DNA from: Syntrophaceae bacterium UBA2188
GTDB taxonomy: Bacteria > Desulfobacterota > BSN033 > UBA1163
Assembly (NCBI GenBank): GCA_002327985.1
Contig: DCVM01000093.1
Coordinates: 5,322 to 21,360, forward strand
Length of the DNA: 16,039 bases
Reading direction: 5' to 3'
The position numbers and the translations under genes were made by a program. Each line of letters begins with the position of its first letter. Position 1 is the stretch's first letter. A model generated the notes under the pieces. The model did no database searches. It was not told the origin of the DNA and saw only the letters and a program-made list of their open reading frames with translations. Below are positions 1 through 9,300 of the stretch, in pieces.

Positions 1-38
1 GGGGGAGGATTAAGGTGGGGGTGATGATAAGATCATTT

Positions 39-107
39 CCCCCTCACCCTAACCCTCTCCCCCCAGGGGAGAGGGAGGCCATTCATCCCCCCAGCAGAGC
101 TGAGGGG
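39..107. repeat. GC-rich hairpin repeat, copy 1, upstream of the Fe-S gene
   Basis: A pyrimidine-rich run leads into a perfect 10-bp hairpin: CCCTCTCCCC (53-62), loop CCA, GGGGAGAGGG (66-75). A second, imperfect hairpin follows at 89-107 (CCCCAGC, loop AGA, GCTGAGGGG). The first stem has the same arms as the hairpin at 1337-1359, so this is a dispersed repeat and not a site unique to this gene. There is no T-run after it, so it is not a standard terminator. It may mark the end of an upstream transcript or act in mRNA stability; that is inference. No clear promoter is visible in 1-136. Confidence 0.7.
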
Positions 108-136
108 TATTCTGGCATATTTTTATAAACCTATTT

Positions 137-1309
137 ATGAAGATCGATCCTAAAACGTTTATCCAGGATTATCTGCTCAATATCTGCATCCAATGCGGGA
201 CATGCACAGGAGGGTGCCCTGTCAAGTTTAGATCCCCCCTCAACATGAGGAGATTGGTCAGACAAACTTACATCACTAACGACCCCTCTCCCTTATTTAA
301 AAGCCCTGAGTTATGGGCCTGTACGACCTGTAGCAACTGCAGCCTTCGCTGCCCCGCCGGTGTGAAGAACGTCGAGCTGATTATGGCGATACGGAATCTC
401 CTTGCCAATCAGGGCGAGGTCCCTTCAACCATTCGGGACGCTCTTGAAAATACCTTTCTTCAAGGGAATCCATGGGGGCGGTTTCGTGACCGTAGGGCGG
501 ATTGGGCAAAAGAGCTTGGCGTAAAAATTCTCGGGGAGGCAGCTTCAGAAACATTGCTCTATGTGGGCTGTGCCCCTTCTTATGATCCAAGGGTTCAGAA
601 TGTCTCAACAGCCCTTGTCAAGATCTTCCAAAAGGCAGACCTCGATTTTGGCATTCTTGGAAAAAAAGAATCCTGTTGCGGAAATGAGATCCGGAGGATG
701 GGCGAGCAGGCCCTCTTCAAAAAACTGACCAAGGACAATACAAATCTCTTCAAAAAATCCGGAATTAAAAGAATCATTACCATCTCACCCCATTGCTACA
801 ATACTTTTAAAAATGAGTATCCGGACCTCACTATCCCTGTCCAGCACTATACACAGGTGATTGCCGATTTAATGGAGACAGGAAAATTAAAATTGTCTAA
901 GGCGCTGGACCTTCGTACTACCTATCAGGATCCCTGTTTTCTCGGAAAACAGAATCTGGTCTTCGATGAACCAAGGAAGATCCTGACCTTTATTCCCGGA
1001 TTGGAATTCGTCGAAATGGAAAGATCCAGACAAAGGAGTCTATGTTGTGAGGGAGGGGGAGGAAGGATGTGGGCGGAAGGGGGAACAGAAGGGACTCGAA
1101 ATGGAGAGATTCGAGTCAAGGAAGCCGTTGCGTTGGGCGCAAAGGTGATGGCGACCGCTTGTCCTTTCTGTCTTTTAACCCTTGAAGATGCCGTTAAGAT
1201 CTCTGGACTCACATCAGAAATCGTGATAAAAGACATTTCAGAGTTAGTGGCTGAAGCTATTGATGAAAATCCAATCACCAAATTCCAAGCTCCAAATAAT
1301 CATCAATGA
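137..1309 (+). CDS. HdrD/GlcF-type (Fe-S)-binding protein with two CCG domains
   Basis: A soluble 390-residue iron-sulfur protein of the heterodisulfide-reductase D / glycolate-oxidase GlcF class, predicted to pass electrons between the adjacent ETF and a partner oxidoreductase. Two ferredoxin-type [4Fe-4S] motifs lie at the N-terminus: C17, C20, C23, C27-Pro and C62, C65, C68, C72-Pro. Two cysteine-rich CCG modules follow: C145, C180-C181-Gly, C220, and C267, C303-C304, C342-x-x-C345. In HdrB/HdrD these modules bind a noncubane [4Fe-4S] cluster. No transmembrane helix is visible, unlike the membrane-bound ETF:quinone Fe-S proteins. The ATG has no obvious Shine-Dalgarno sequence. The last ~13 residues (from N378) are encoded by repeat-like DNA and are probably not part of the fold. 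The acceptor (CoM/CoB-like thiol, quinone or lactate/glycolate oxidase) cannot be told from sequence. Confidence 0.9.
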   Translation: MKIDPKTFIQDYLLNICIQCGTCTGGCPVKFRSPLNMRRLVRQTYITNDPSPLFKSPELWACTTCSNCSLRCPAGVKNVELIMAIRNLLANQGEVPSTIRDALENTFLQGNPWGRFRDRRADWAKELGVKILGEAASETLLYVGCAPSYDPRVQNVSTALVKIFQKADLDFGILGKKESCCGNEIRRMGEQALFKKLTKDNTNLFKKSGIKRIITISPHCYNTFKNEYPDLTIPVQHYTQVIADLMETGKLKLSKALDLRTTYQDPCFLGKQNLVFDEPRKILTFIPGLEFVEMERSRQRSLCCEGGGGRMWAEGGTEGTRNGEIRVKEAVALGAKVMATACPFCLLTLEDAVKISGLTSEIVIKDISELVAEAIDENPITKFQAPNNHQ

Positions 1310-1323
1310 CCAAATGACCAAAA
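1268..1323. repeat. CAAATTCC/GACCAAAT-type repeat overlapping the 3' end of the Fe-S gene
   Basis: The stretch is built from short CCAA-rich units (for example CCAAATTCCAAGCTCCAAAT, then GACCAAAT and GACCAAAA back to back at 1308-1323). It spans the last 14 codons including the stop and continues into the intergenic gap. Its composition differs from the conserved coding sequence before it. From memory, similar CAAATTCC-type units are common intergenic repeats in environmental bacterial genomes; this was not checked here. Confidence 0.5.
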
Positions 1324-1371
1324 CCCCTCACCCTTTCCCTCTCCCCTATGGGGAGAGGGTGGGGTGAGGGG
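1324..1371. repeat. GC-rich hairpin repeat, copy 2, between the Fe-S gene and etfB
   Basis: A long stem-loop with two collinear arms. The inner stem is CCCTCTCCCC (1337-1346), loop TAT, GGGGAGAGGG (1350-1359). The outer stem is CCCCTCACCC (1324-1333) with GGGTGAGGGG (1362-1371), separated by a small internal loop. The inner arms match copy 1 at 53-75 exactly. It ends only 4 nt before the etfB ribosome-binding site, so folding could affect etfB translation or the relative stability of the two parts of the mRNA. There is no T-run after it, so it is not a typical intrinsic terminator. Confidence 0.75.
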
Positions 1372-1375
1372 AAAT

Positions 1376-1380
1376 GGAGG
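1376..1380 (+). promoter_or_regulatory. Ribosome-binding site of etfB
   Basis: GGAGG lies 5 nt before the ATG at 1386. This fixes the etfB start and supports separate translation initiation after the upstream hairpin. Confidence 0.75.
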
Positions 1381-1385
1381 ATTAA

Positions 1386-2153
1386 ATGAACATTGCCGTA
1401 TGTGTTAAAAGGATTCCCAAGACAGCAGAGGCGGATATTTTTATTGAAAAGGATGGATCGGATATTAAAAAGGATCATCTGGTCTTCTATCTAAACGATT
1501 GGGACGGTTATGCGGTCAGGGAAGCTGCTCTCCTAAAAGAGAAACATGGAGGGGAGGTGACTGTCATTACGGTCGGGCCGGAGGAGGCGAAAGAGGTATT
1601 GACGAGATGTCTGGCCATGGGCGCTGATCGGGCATTGAGGATAGAGGAACCTCCGACTCAGGATAGTTATCTGATCGCCAAAATCCTCTCTCGGGCCATC
1701 AAAAACCAAGCTTTTGATCTCCTCCTCCTGGGTGTCCAGGCAGAAGACGATAATTGCGGTCAGGTTGGAGTGAGCCTGGCTCAAATGTTAGGGCTTCCTC
1801 ATGCCGCCATTGTTAATCATATTGAAATCGAAGGAGATAAGGCGAAAGTCCGGAGGGAATTGGAGGGAGGGATCGAAGAACTAACGGAGCTCAAACTTCC
1901 TGCTGTACTGACCATTCAGACAGGTATCAATGAACCGAAATATGTCTCCCTGGCGGCTCTCTTAGAAGCAGAAGACAAGGAGATCAAGGATCTTGGAATG
2001 GAGGAGTTAGGGCTGACTTTGAGCGAATCCGTCGATACGAAAATCGATCAGGTATTTTTTCCCCCGGTGGGAAAGATGGCAGAAATATTAAAAGGCAATC
2101 CTGAAGAGGTCGTCACGCAATTGACTGAAATTATCAAGAAGAAAAAAGGATAA
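1386..2153 (+). CDS. etfB: Electron transfer flavoprotein beta subunit
   Basis: A 255-residue ETF beta subunit (FixA family), normal length. It pairs with EtfA to form the heterodimer that carries electrons from acyl-CoA or similar dehydrogenases. Family marks include the N-terminal nucleotide-fold strand (NIAVCVKRIPKTAEA), N37-D38 in the LNDWDGYAVREA helix, the nucleotide-binding segment GVQAEDDNCGQVG (116-128) and INEPKYVSL (181-189), matching the NEPRYxSL hallmark of the beta subunit. In classical ETF the loop reads D-x-D-T-[AG]-Q; here it is D-D-N-C-G-Q, so the usual Thr is Cys. Whether the site binds AMP or a bifurcating FAD cannot be decided by eye. The gene lies between the Fe-S gene and etfA, in the same direction. 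Confidence 0.95.
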   Translation: MNIAVCVKRIPKTAEADIFIEKDGSDIKKDHLVFYLNDWDGYAVREAALLKEKHGGEVTVITVGPEEAKEVLTRCLAMGADRALRIEEPPTQDSYLIAKILSRAIKNQAFDLLLLGVQAEDDNCGQVGVSLAQMLGLPHAAIVNHIEIEGDKAKVRRELEGGIEELTELKLPAVLTIQTGINEPKYVSLAALLEAEDKEIKDLGMEELGLTLSESVDTKIDQVFFPPVGKMAEILKGNPEEVVTQLTEIIKKKKG

Positions 2154-2160
2154 CGAATAA

Positions 2161-2283
2161 GGAATGGTGGAATGATGAAACATTGGAATACTGGGTTGAT
2201 GAGAGTTCTGAATTAATGCAAGGACTACATCTCGGCTTTGGTTTTTGACCCATTATTCCATCATTCCAATATTCCATAATTCC
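2161..2283. repeat. Imperfect inverted repeat of GGAAT/ATTCC units between etfB and etfA
   Basis: The 150-nt gap between etfB and etfA has no gene. The left arm (2161-2195) consists of GGAATGGTGGAATGATG-like units and ends in CTGGG. The right arm (2249-2283) begins CCCATTATTCC and continues as ATTCC units, roughly the reverse complement of the left arm with several mismatches and a small indel. A ~53-nt spacer separates them. The transcript could fold into a long imperfect stem just before the etfA start. It looks like an inserted intergenic repeat and not a promoter or terminator. Confidence 0.6.
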
Positions 2284-2293
2284 AGGTTGATAT

Positions 2294-2298
2294 GGAGG
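2294..2298 (+). promoter_or_regulatory. Ribosome-binding site that sets the etfA start
   Basis: GGAGG lies 5 nt before the ATG at 2304. An in-frame ATG at 2292 overlaps this motif and has no Shine-Dalgarno of its own, so 2304 is the preferred start. Confidence 0.7.
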
Positions 2299-2303
2299 CG
2301 ACA

Positions 2304-3278
2304 ATGGGTGAGATCTTTGTGTTAGTGGAACATCGGCAGGGAAAAATTCGTGATATTACCTATGAAATGTTGCAGTTAGGAGAGAGACTGGCCTCCCCGC
2401 AGGGGACTTTATCAACCGCTGTATTATTAGGTCACAATGTTAAAAATTTTGCCGAGGAGTTAACCACAAAGGCATCAAAGGTCTTAGTGGTGGAAGATGC
2501 TCAACTCGAACATTTCAATTCCGTCCACTATCAAAAAGTTCTGTCCTCTCTCATTGCAAAATATCAACCCCCTCTTACCCTGATCGGACATACGGCTTTT
2601 GGGATGGACCTGGCCCCGAGCCTCGCTGTGGAAATGGAATTCCCCCTGGTCACAGATTGCATTGATCTCTCATTTGAAGAGAGCCGTTTGAAGGCTGTTC
2701 GATCTATTTATGGAGGAAAGGTGAACGCCAAGGTATCCTTGAAAGAATCCAAAGGATATGTGGCTACGGTTCGACCGGGTGTTTTCAGCCCCGGAGCGCC
2801 CGGTGAAAAAAAGGGTGGGATGGTCATGGAGCCCTCCCCACTTCAGGAGATGATCGATGTCAAAAAATTTATTGAATATATTGAAGCCCCGATCACCGGA
2901 GAAGATATTACCCAGGCTGAGATTATTGTCTCGGTGGGCCAAGGGATCGGAGGACCTGAACACATTCCAATGATAGAGGAAGTGGCAAAAAGTTTAGGCG
3001 GGGTGATCGCCTGTTCCCGTCCGGTGGTGGATCGAAATTGGTTGCCCAAAGAGCGGCAAGTGGGAATTTCCGGAAAGACGGTGAAGCCCAAGGTCTACAT
3101 CGCCATTGGCATCAGCGGTGCTTTCCAGCATGTGACCGCCATGCAGGGATCCGATACAATCATCGCTATCAACAAAGACGCACGAGCTCCCATCTTTGGA
3201 GTAGCCGATTACGGCATTGTGGACGACTTCCAGAATGTGATCCCGATTTTAAAAGAAAAAGCAAAAGGGATGAAGTGA
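2304..3278 (+). CDS. etfA: Electron transfer flavoprotein alpha subunit
   Basis: A 324-residue ETF alpha subunit (FixB family), full length and intact. The C-terminal FAD-binding domain is clear: AEIIVSVGQGIGGPE (205-219), SRPVVD (238-243), QVGISGKTVKPKVYIAIGIS (252-271) followed by GAFQH, then INKDARAPIF (289-298) and ADYGIVDD (301-308). These match the canonical alpha-subunit pattern SR..VD / QVGxTGK / GISGAxQH / NKDxxAPIF. The N-terminal half has the usual TAFGMDLAP and TVRPGVF motifs. The start at ATG 2304 is chosen over 2292 because GGAGG sits 5 nt before it. The gene closes the Fe-S/etfB/etfA unit and is followed by a strong terminator. No acyl-CoA dehydrogenase or quinone reductase is encoded in the window, so the electron donor lies elsewhere. 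Confidence 0.95.
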   Translation: MGEIFVLVEHRQGKIRDITYEMLQLGERLASPQGTLSTAVLLGHNVKNFAEELTTKASKVLVVEDAQLEHFNSVHYQKVLSSLIAKYQPPLTLIGHTAFGMDLAPSLAVEMEFPLVTDCIDLSFEESRLKAVRSIYGGKVNAKVSLKESKGYVATVRPGVFSPGAPGEKKGGMVMEPSPLQEMIDVKKFIEYIEAPITGEDITQAEIIVSVGQGIGGPEHIPMIEEVAKSLGGVIACSRPVVDRNWLPKERQVGISGKTVKPKVYIAIGISGAFQHVTAMQGSDTIIAINKDARAPIFGVADYGIVDDFQNVIPILKEKAKGMK

Positions 3279-3302
3279 GAACACCAGAAAATGGGATGTG
3301 TC

Positions 3303-3342
3303 AGGCCCCTGTGCCAGAAGTGGACAGGGGCCTTTTCTTTTT
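3303..3342 (+). terminator. Rho-independent terminator after etfA
   Basis: A perfect 10-bp GC-rich stem, AGGCCCCTGT (3303-3312) with ACAGGGGCCT (3324-3333), has an 11-nt loop and is followed by TTTTCTTTTT. It ends the ETF transcript 25 nt after the etfA stop. On the minus strand the same hairpin follows the giant gene's stop by 33 nt but has no U-run on that side, so efficient termination of the convergent operon is not shown. Confidence 0.9.
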
Positions 3343-3366
3343 ATACCCACCAGATGACATCCGCTA

Positions 3367-6300
3367 TTATCTCCTTTGGTCGTGCGGAACGATGATATTT
3401 ACGTCTCCATAGCTGGAGTTACCAGACGTATCCGTGGCCGTTATCCTGACCGTGTAAATACGACCATTGCCTCTACCGGACCTCTCGGCACGAAGTTGCA
3501 ACGTAATCACCCCATTCACCTGATCGATCACCGGCTCTGTCCAGTCCGGACTCTCATCGCCGTCTCCCAGACCATTCTGGGGCTCATTGCTGAAAATGAC
3601 TGCCGATAAAAGGACTGGACCTCCGCTGTTATCTCTTGCATTGGCCCGGATGATCACGGTGACCATCTTATGATTTGGAGGCCAAAGAATATTCTGATTG
3701 GCTGTCGGGGCTAAAGTAGGCACAGAGGTGTCGACCACTGAAATATGGATCTGCGCGCTTGTCGTATGATTCACACCGTCATTTGCCCAAAGGATGATTG
3801 TATGTTCCCCGAGACCGGAACATGGATATAGATATTCCGGCAGGTTAACCGGGCCCCCTCCGTAGAGGGTCTGGATAAAACCATCGAATAGCCATTGATC
3901 CGCTTCTGTCCATGCATAATTCACTATATCCCCGTCATAATCTGAAATCTGCCCCTTTAAAGGGAACTGTGTATTGATCTCGCAGACTCCGCCACCTGCT
4001 GGCGCTGGATGGGGTGCGGAGTTGTTAACTGTCAAAATCATATTGTCACCGGAGATATCTTGTCCATCATTCACCTCTAAAGAGAGGATATGTTCACCCA
4101 AGGCGAAGGCCGGAACAGAACCTAATTCGAGGTGACACTCTCCGTTGGGCCCTACGGGTCTCCAAGGAACCAGCTCGTTTTGTCCTTCAAGCCACCGATA
4201 ACTCAAAAAATCATTATCTTGATCAGAAGCCATTCCCTGGATCACTGTTGAATATTGCAAATTGCCGAAGATTGCCAAGTTCGGACCTGCATTCGCTATC
4301 GGAGGATGGTTCCTCTGGTCAAAGATTGAAAAGTCATCAAAATAGAACGGCTCTCCAAGAGAATGGAGGACCCCTATCTTATTCAGTTGGAAATTATATG
4401 TACCATTGTGTTCCCACGTGGCTTCCTTTGGAGAAATCGGGAGTCCTTGTGCCACCCGAACATCGTCGATGTAAGCATCCGCAGTCAGTATTGAGAAATC
4501 GATCTCGAGACGGACTTTATACCAAACGTCAACCGCAAAACTGTCCAACAATGGAACCAGGAATCCATGATCTTTATCAGCACTGTAGAAGTAGACCTTT
4601 CCGTCAGTGCCATTAAAGTAGACGGTATTGAACTGGGGGATCATATTTGCGATCTCCTCAAAGAAACCAATATAGGCGCTACTCCTCGCTGAATTCACCT
4701 TCGCCCGGACCTCATACGAGATTTTATCAGGATACGTCTCGCCTAGGCCGACCAAGGCGCAGTGGCTGTTACCCGGTTCTCCGCCAGTCATTAAGGAATT
4801 CTGTCCTGAATTGAACTCCCCACCGGTGATGACCGCTTGGCCATCACAAAGTTCAAACCATGGGGCAGGAGCCGAGGCGCCAACTGTATAGCTATCAAAA
4901 TTGTCCGAGAAAGGAAGGGTGATAGCCTCAATGACCATGAAGACCGTGCTGGCTAAGGTTTTTGCTTGTGTCATGGTGGCTGAGGAAGCCTGAAGGATCG
5001 CCAGATACATTCGGGACGGGAGGTCTGAGGTTGAAGCAGTAAAGTTGCCTGCGGCGGCGGTGCCTATGGGAAGGTTGACGCTGCTTTCAAGCGTGTTCTT
5101 AAGCTCCTGGGTCTCTGGATTTACAATCAGAACCTTCACTGTAAGATCTGAAATGTCCTCATTACCTTTGTTGGCGACACTGTAGCTTAAGATCTCGTCC
5201 TGACCTCGATAAAGTAATTTGGGCTGGGCCGTAATCGTTCCCAGAATTCCCTCGCTTGTCTGAGACGAACCAAGGATTTCGAAAGTCACTGTGGATGTGC
5301 CAAGGGACGACATGCCCTCAAGGACTTCAAGCCTCACCATATAGGTTCCTTTGGGATGGTTTGAGGTATTCCAATAAGTTTTCAGCTCAACCCGCTGACC
5401 CGAAGTGAGAAAAGGAATCGTCTTAGTATCTGAGAATAAGGTTGTGCCCTGGCTGTTCATGAGGTCTATTCTGGCAATGAGACTGGAGAAGATGTAGTTG
5501 GGGCTTAAACTGGTGATGGTTGAAGTAATGGTCACGACCCGGTTCGCTTCATAAGATATTTGATCTGTCACTATTCTTGAAGATATGTTTTTGACCGGGG
5601 TTATGGTAAACAGGACTTCGTTTCTCGATACCACATTTCCGCCTTCCCCAAACTGGCAGAACACTTTATAGCTTCCAGAAAGTATCTGACCCGTATTCCA
5701 GGCATAACCTAAAATTCTATTCTCATTCGGATTTAAGGTGAGGGATTGTCCGGCTATGACGGTTGCTACCAGATGGTTATTTCCATCCAGAATCTTGACT
5801 TCAAGTGTTCCTGTGCGGCTTGAATTGATCAGGTTATAAAGGTTTACAGTGATCTGGACTTCCTCATTGGCGGAATAGACCGTCTTGTCTGTAGAAAGGC
5901 CCAGATGCAAATTCGATGAACCGATGGCCAAGGAACTCGATGCCGTGTTATTCGATTCTATCATCTCATCAATTCTGTTATTTGGGTCAATGGAGACAAA
6001 GAAGTTGTGGTTTCCGGCAAGACCAATCGTATTGACTTCGAAATTCAATACTGCCGTTCCCCCTAAGGGGATGATCTGTGGAATCGTTTTCTGGGAAAGA
6101 GCGATTCCTCCTTGCAATGGGTCTCCACCATAGAGAAATACCTCTATCATGCTTGTCGGGTTGCCGAGGTTTCGGATCGTCGCATTGATCGTGAGAGGAT
6201 CCCCCTCTTTTGGAGCCAAAGTTGAAAACACGATGTCTGATGTCCCAATCGCTAAGTCTGGTTTCGATGGAGGAATAATCTCTACGGGTACGAATGCGGA

Positions 6301-9300
6301 ATTGTTGCTTTCGTTGACCTCCCTTATGACGTTTTGAGGATCGACCACGACATGAATGTAATGAAGGCCTGATTTTCCCAATGTACTCCATTGAACCTGG
6401 GCCTGGGCATTTCCGCTGGCGTGGATATTAGGAATGATTGTTTGCCCAATCAAAACTCCTCCCTGATCCGGGTCACCATCGTAAAAGGCCACAGGGACAT
6501 TTTGTATATCCCTTGTCCTAGAAGAGTGGACGATAGCGGATAGAGTGACCTCGGCTCCCTCCCATGGAGCAACAGGACTCATCCCAATATCTGAGGCGCT
6601 GATTGAGAGATCCTGATCAACAAGACGAGGAGCTACGGTGATCGCCCTGGATGCGGTGTTATTCTCTTTATTTGTCTCAAGGAGGATATTGTCAGGGTCG
6701 ATGACGACATAGATTTCATGTGCTCCCTCAGAAAGGGTAATTAGAATGGGGAATGCCTTTTCGCCCTCAGCAGGAACGTAGGAAAGCTCAACCCTGCCAA
6801 GTTCCATTCCTCCAGCCGAAGGGTTACCATCATAAAACCCCACCACAACATTATCCACATCAACAGTTGTCGGATTGTGGATTACAGCAGTTATGATTAA
6901 ATGATCGTCATCCACAGGATCTTCAGGAGAGAGTGTGATGTCTTGCGTATTCACATAGAGGTCTCCGTATTCAGGAAGGATGAGCTTTCTGCCTGGAGTA
7001 GTGCTTCTCCTGTTGGCCTTAATTCCGCTTGCGGAGAATTCAACCTGAATATCATAGAGATAGTCCGAATTAAGCCCGAAGTGGACATCACTGGAGTCCA
7101 TGCTCACGTATCCATGGCCTCCGGCCTGGACCTGCCTGAACCCTTTGAGGTAATTCTTCTCCCCCAGATGGCCTTCTTCATAGACTTTAATCTTGCTTCC
7201 AATGCCGTAGGAGTTGCTTTCAATTCCACGGAGGGAGATGATCAGATAGTTGTTGTTATCCATCTGATTCTTATAAATATATTGCCCGCCAACAATGTCG
7301 ATATCACCATCGTTGTCAATATCGCCTAACAAAACCGTGTACCAGGGGAGGTTGAGATAATTGAGCGGGGTGATGTCTGTGAATTTGCGACCTCCATCAT
7401 TTCTGATCAGAATTCCATTGTCAGAATAAAGGATATCGAGGTCTCCATCATTATCAAAGTCCGCCAGGCTGATGGTGTAAATCCCGCTCCTCGGAAGAGC
7501 GACAGAGTTGGAAAGGGAGAAGTTCCCTTGACCGTCATTGTAAAAGACCCTCCCTGGGTTGAGGGTAATGATGTCTAAATGACCATCGTTGTCCATATCA
7601 CCCAAAGCAGCGTCCCAAGAACTTCCCGGAAGGGCCTGGTGCCTTGTGAAACGACCTGTCCCATCGTTTTTGTATATAACAACATTCCCTGTACAGACCA
7701 CCACGTCCAAATCCCCATCTCCATCGATATCCCCCAATTCAACGTTTTCATAACCTTCAGAGAAGCTTGGGAGCACCCTTGTAAATGTCCCATTACCATT
7801 GTTCAGGTAGATGTATTGCAACCCCCCATAGGCCCCTACGAATAGATCGAGATGTCCATCGTTGTTAAGATCTCCAAAGACTGCATTAACTGTGTAGGTA
7901 TTAATGCCTTTCAGGCCAGCCTGTTGAGTTATATCGGTAAAAGTTAGATTTCCATTGTTTCTGTAAAGCCGGTTATCGCCTTCGAAAGTGTTGCAGATGA
8001 AGATGTCAAGATACCCGTCATTATCAATATCCCCAAAGGCGGCGCTGTAGTCTCGTGCGCTCCTGATACCCGTCTGGGCCCCCGTGAGATAGGTAAAATT
8101 TCCCGTTCCATCATTTACAAGAAGAATGGATCCGGTCGCATTAAGAACATCAAGGTCTCCATCATTATCAAGGTCTCCAAGGGCCCGATAAGAAGTGGAA
8201 ATGATCTGGTTAAACTGTGTAAACCGGACATTGCTGACGATTGAGGTTATGGCAACGTTGTTAAATTCGTCTCTCTCTATCAGAGCATTATCGGGATCCG
8301 CTTCAATATAGATAAAATCATTTGGATCGGTCACAACCCAAGTGGTCTGAACCAGATACTCACTTCCCGCCGCGATGGAGGGAACATGGACGGTACTGAT
8401 TGGGGTCTCTGAGGTGTAAAGATTCACGGCTACATTAGATACGGGATCAGTTCCGAGATTATAAATCTTTGCCCAGATGGTTACCGTTTGCCCGGCCTTG
8501 GCATCTTCCGGAGTAATGGTCACATCCTTGTAGTCTACCTTTAGGTCAATATCATTAATAAGCGTAGAAATGGCAAGAACCTCTGACCTGGGACTCTCAC
8601 CTCCACCCCAGGTATCCACTGAAGCAATCTGGTAATGATAGAGAGTGCCGCTGGGAAGACCCGCATCCGTGTATGTATTTTGTGTGATAGGAACCTCATT
8701 CTGTCTGATACCCTCTCTATAGACGACATACCCTCCAAAATAGAAACGTGTTACATGTTCCCACCCGAGGGTGATCGAGGTTCTGGTCGAAGTCCCCCTG
8801 AGATTTCGGGGAATAGCGAGTGTGTCTTCAATCGTCCCTTCTATGACAGTAAGACCTGCACAAGTTTCATCATTATTCTCATTGGCTTCTTGAATAAAAT
8901 TCTGAGGATCAACCTTCATGCAGATGGTATGGGGGCCCTTTGTGAAAGAGGAGTGCTGGAATGAGATGGTCTGTTTCTGGCCGGGTGTAAGAGAAGGGAT
9001 TACAGTGCCATAGATCTTTTGTATGGAACCTGAGGGACCATGATCAAGGAAGTCCACACTGATATTCCCTGCGCCAACAGTTCCGTTGTTAAAAACCGAA
9101 GCCGTGATTGTTACAGGCTGGCCTGCCTGGCCTATGCCCGGAGAGAAAGAAAGGCTATTGGGCACTGCCACCAGATCGATCCCCTCTACAGGAGGGGCAA
9201 CAGTAGCGAGGAGGCGGTAAGCTTGATTGTTATTCTCATTCGATTCTGTCACTTGATTTAAAGGATCAATTTTTACTGTTACCCGGTCCACACCCTGAAT

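Noticed and set aside
3303..3342. Bidirectional terminator for both convergent units
   Set aside because: The stem is symmetric, but on the minus strand it is followed by GACACATCCC with no U-run. I call it only for the plus strand.
3038..3412. A 124-codon plus-strand frame overlapping the end of etfA
   Set aside because: It is out of frame with a conserved etfA C-terminus and crosses the terminator. Its protein has no family features.
6901..7329. A 142-codon open frame on the plus strand opposite the giant gene
   Set aside because: It lies wholly antisense to the well-supported propeller/ASPIC coding region and has no recognisable domain or ribosome-binding site. The same holds for the open frames at 4248-4616 and 12244-12612.
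7291..8181. Regularly spaced repeats about 140 bp apart, resembling an array
   Set aside because: The periodic signal comes from protein repeats (DxDNDGxLD calcium loops). The DNA units are not identical and have no short constant repeats with unique spacers, so it is not a CRISPR array.
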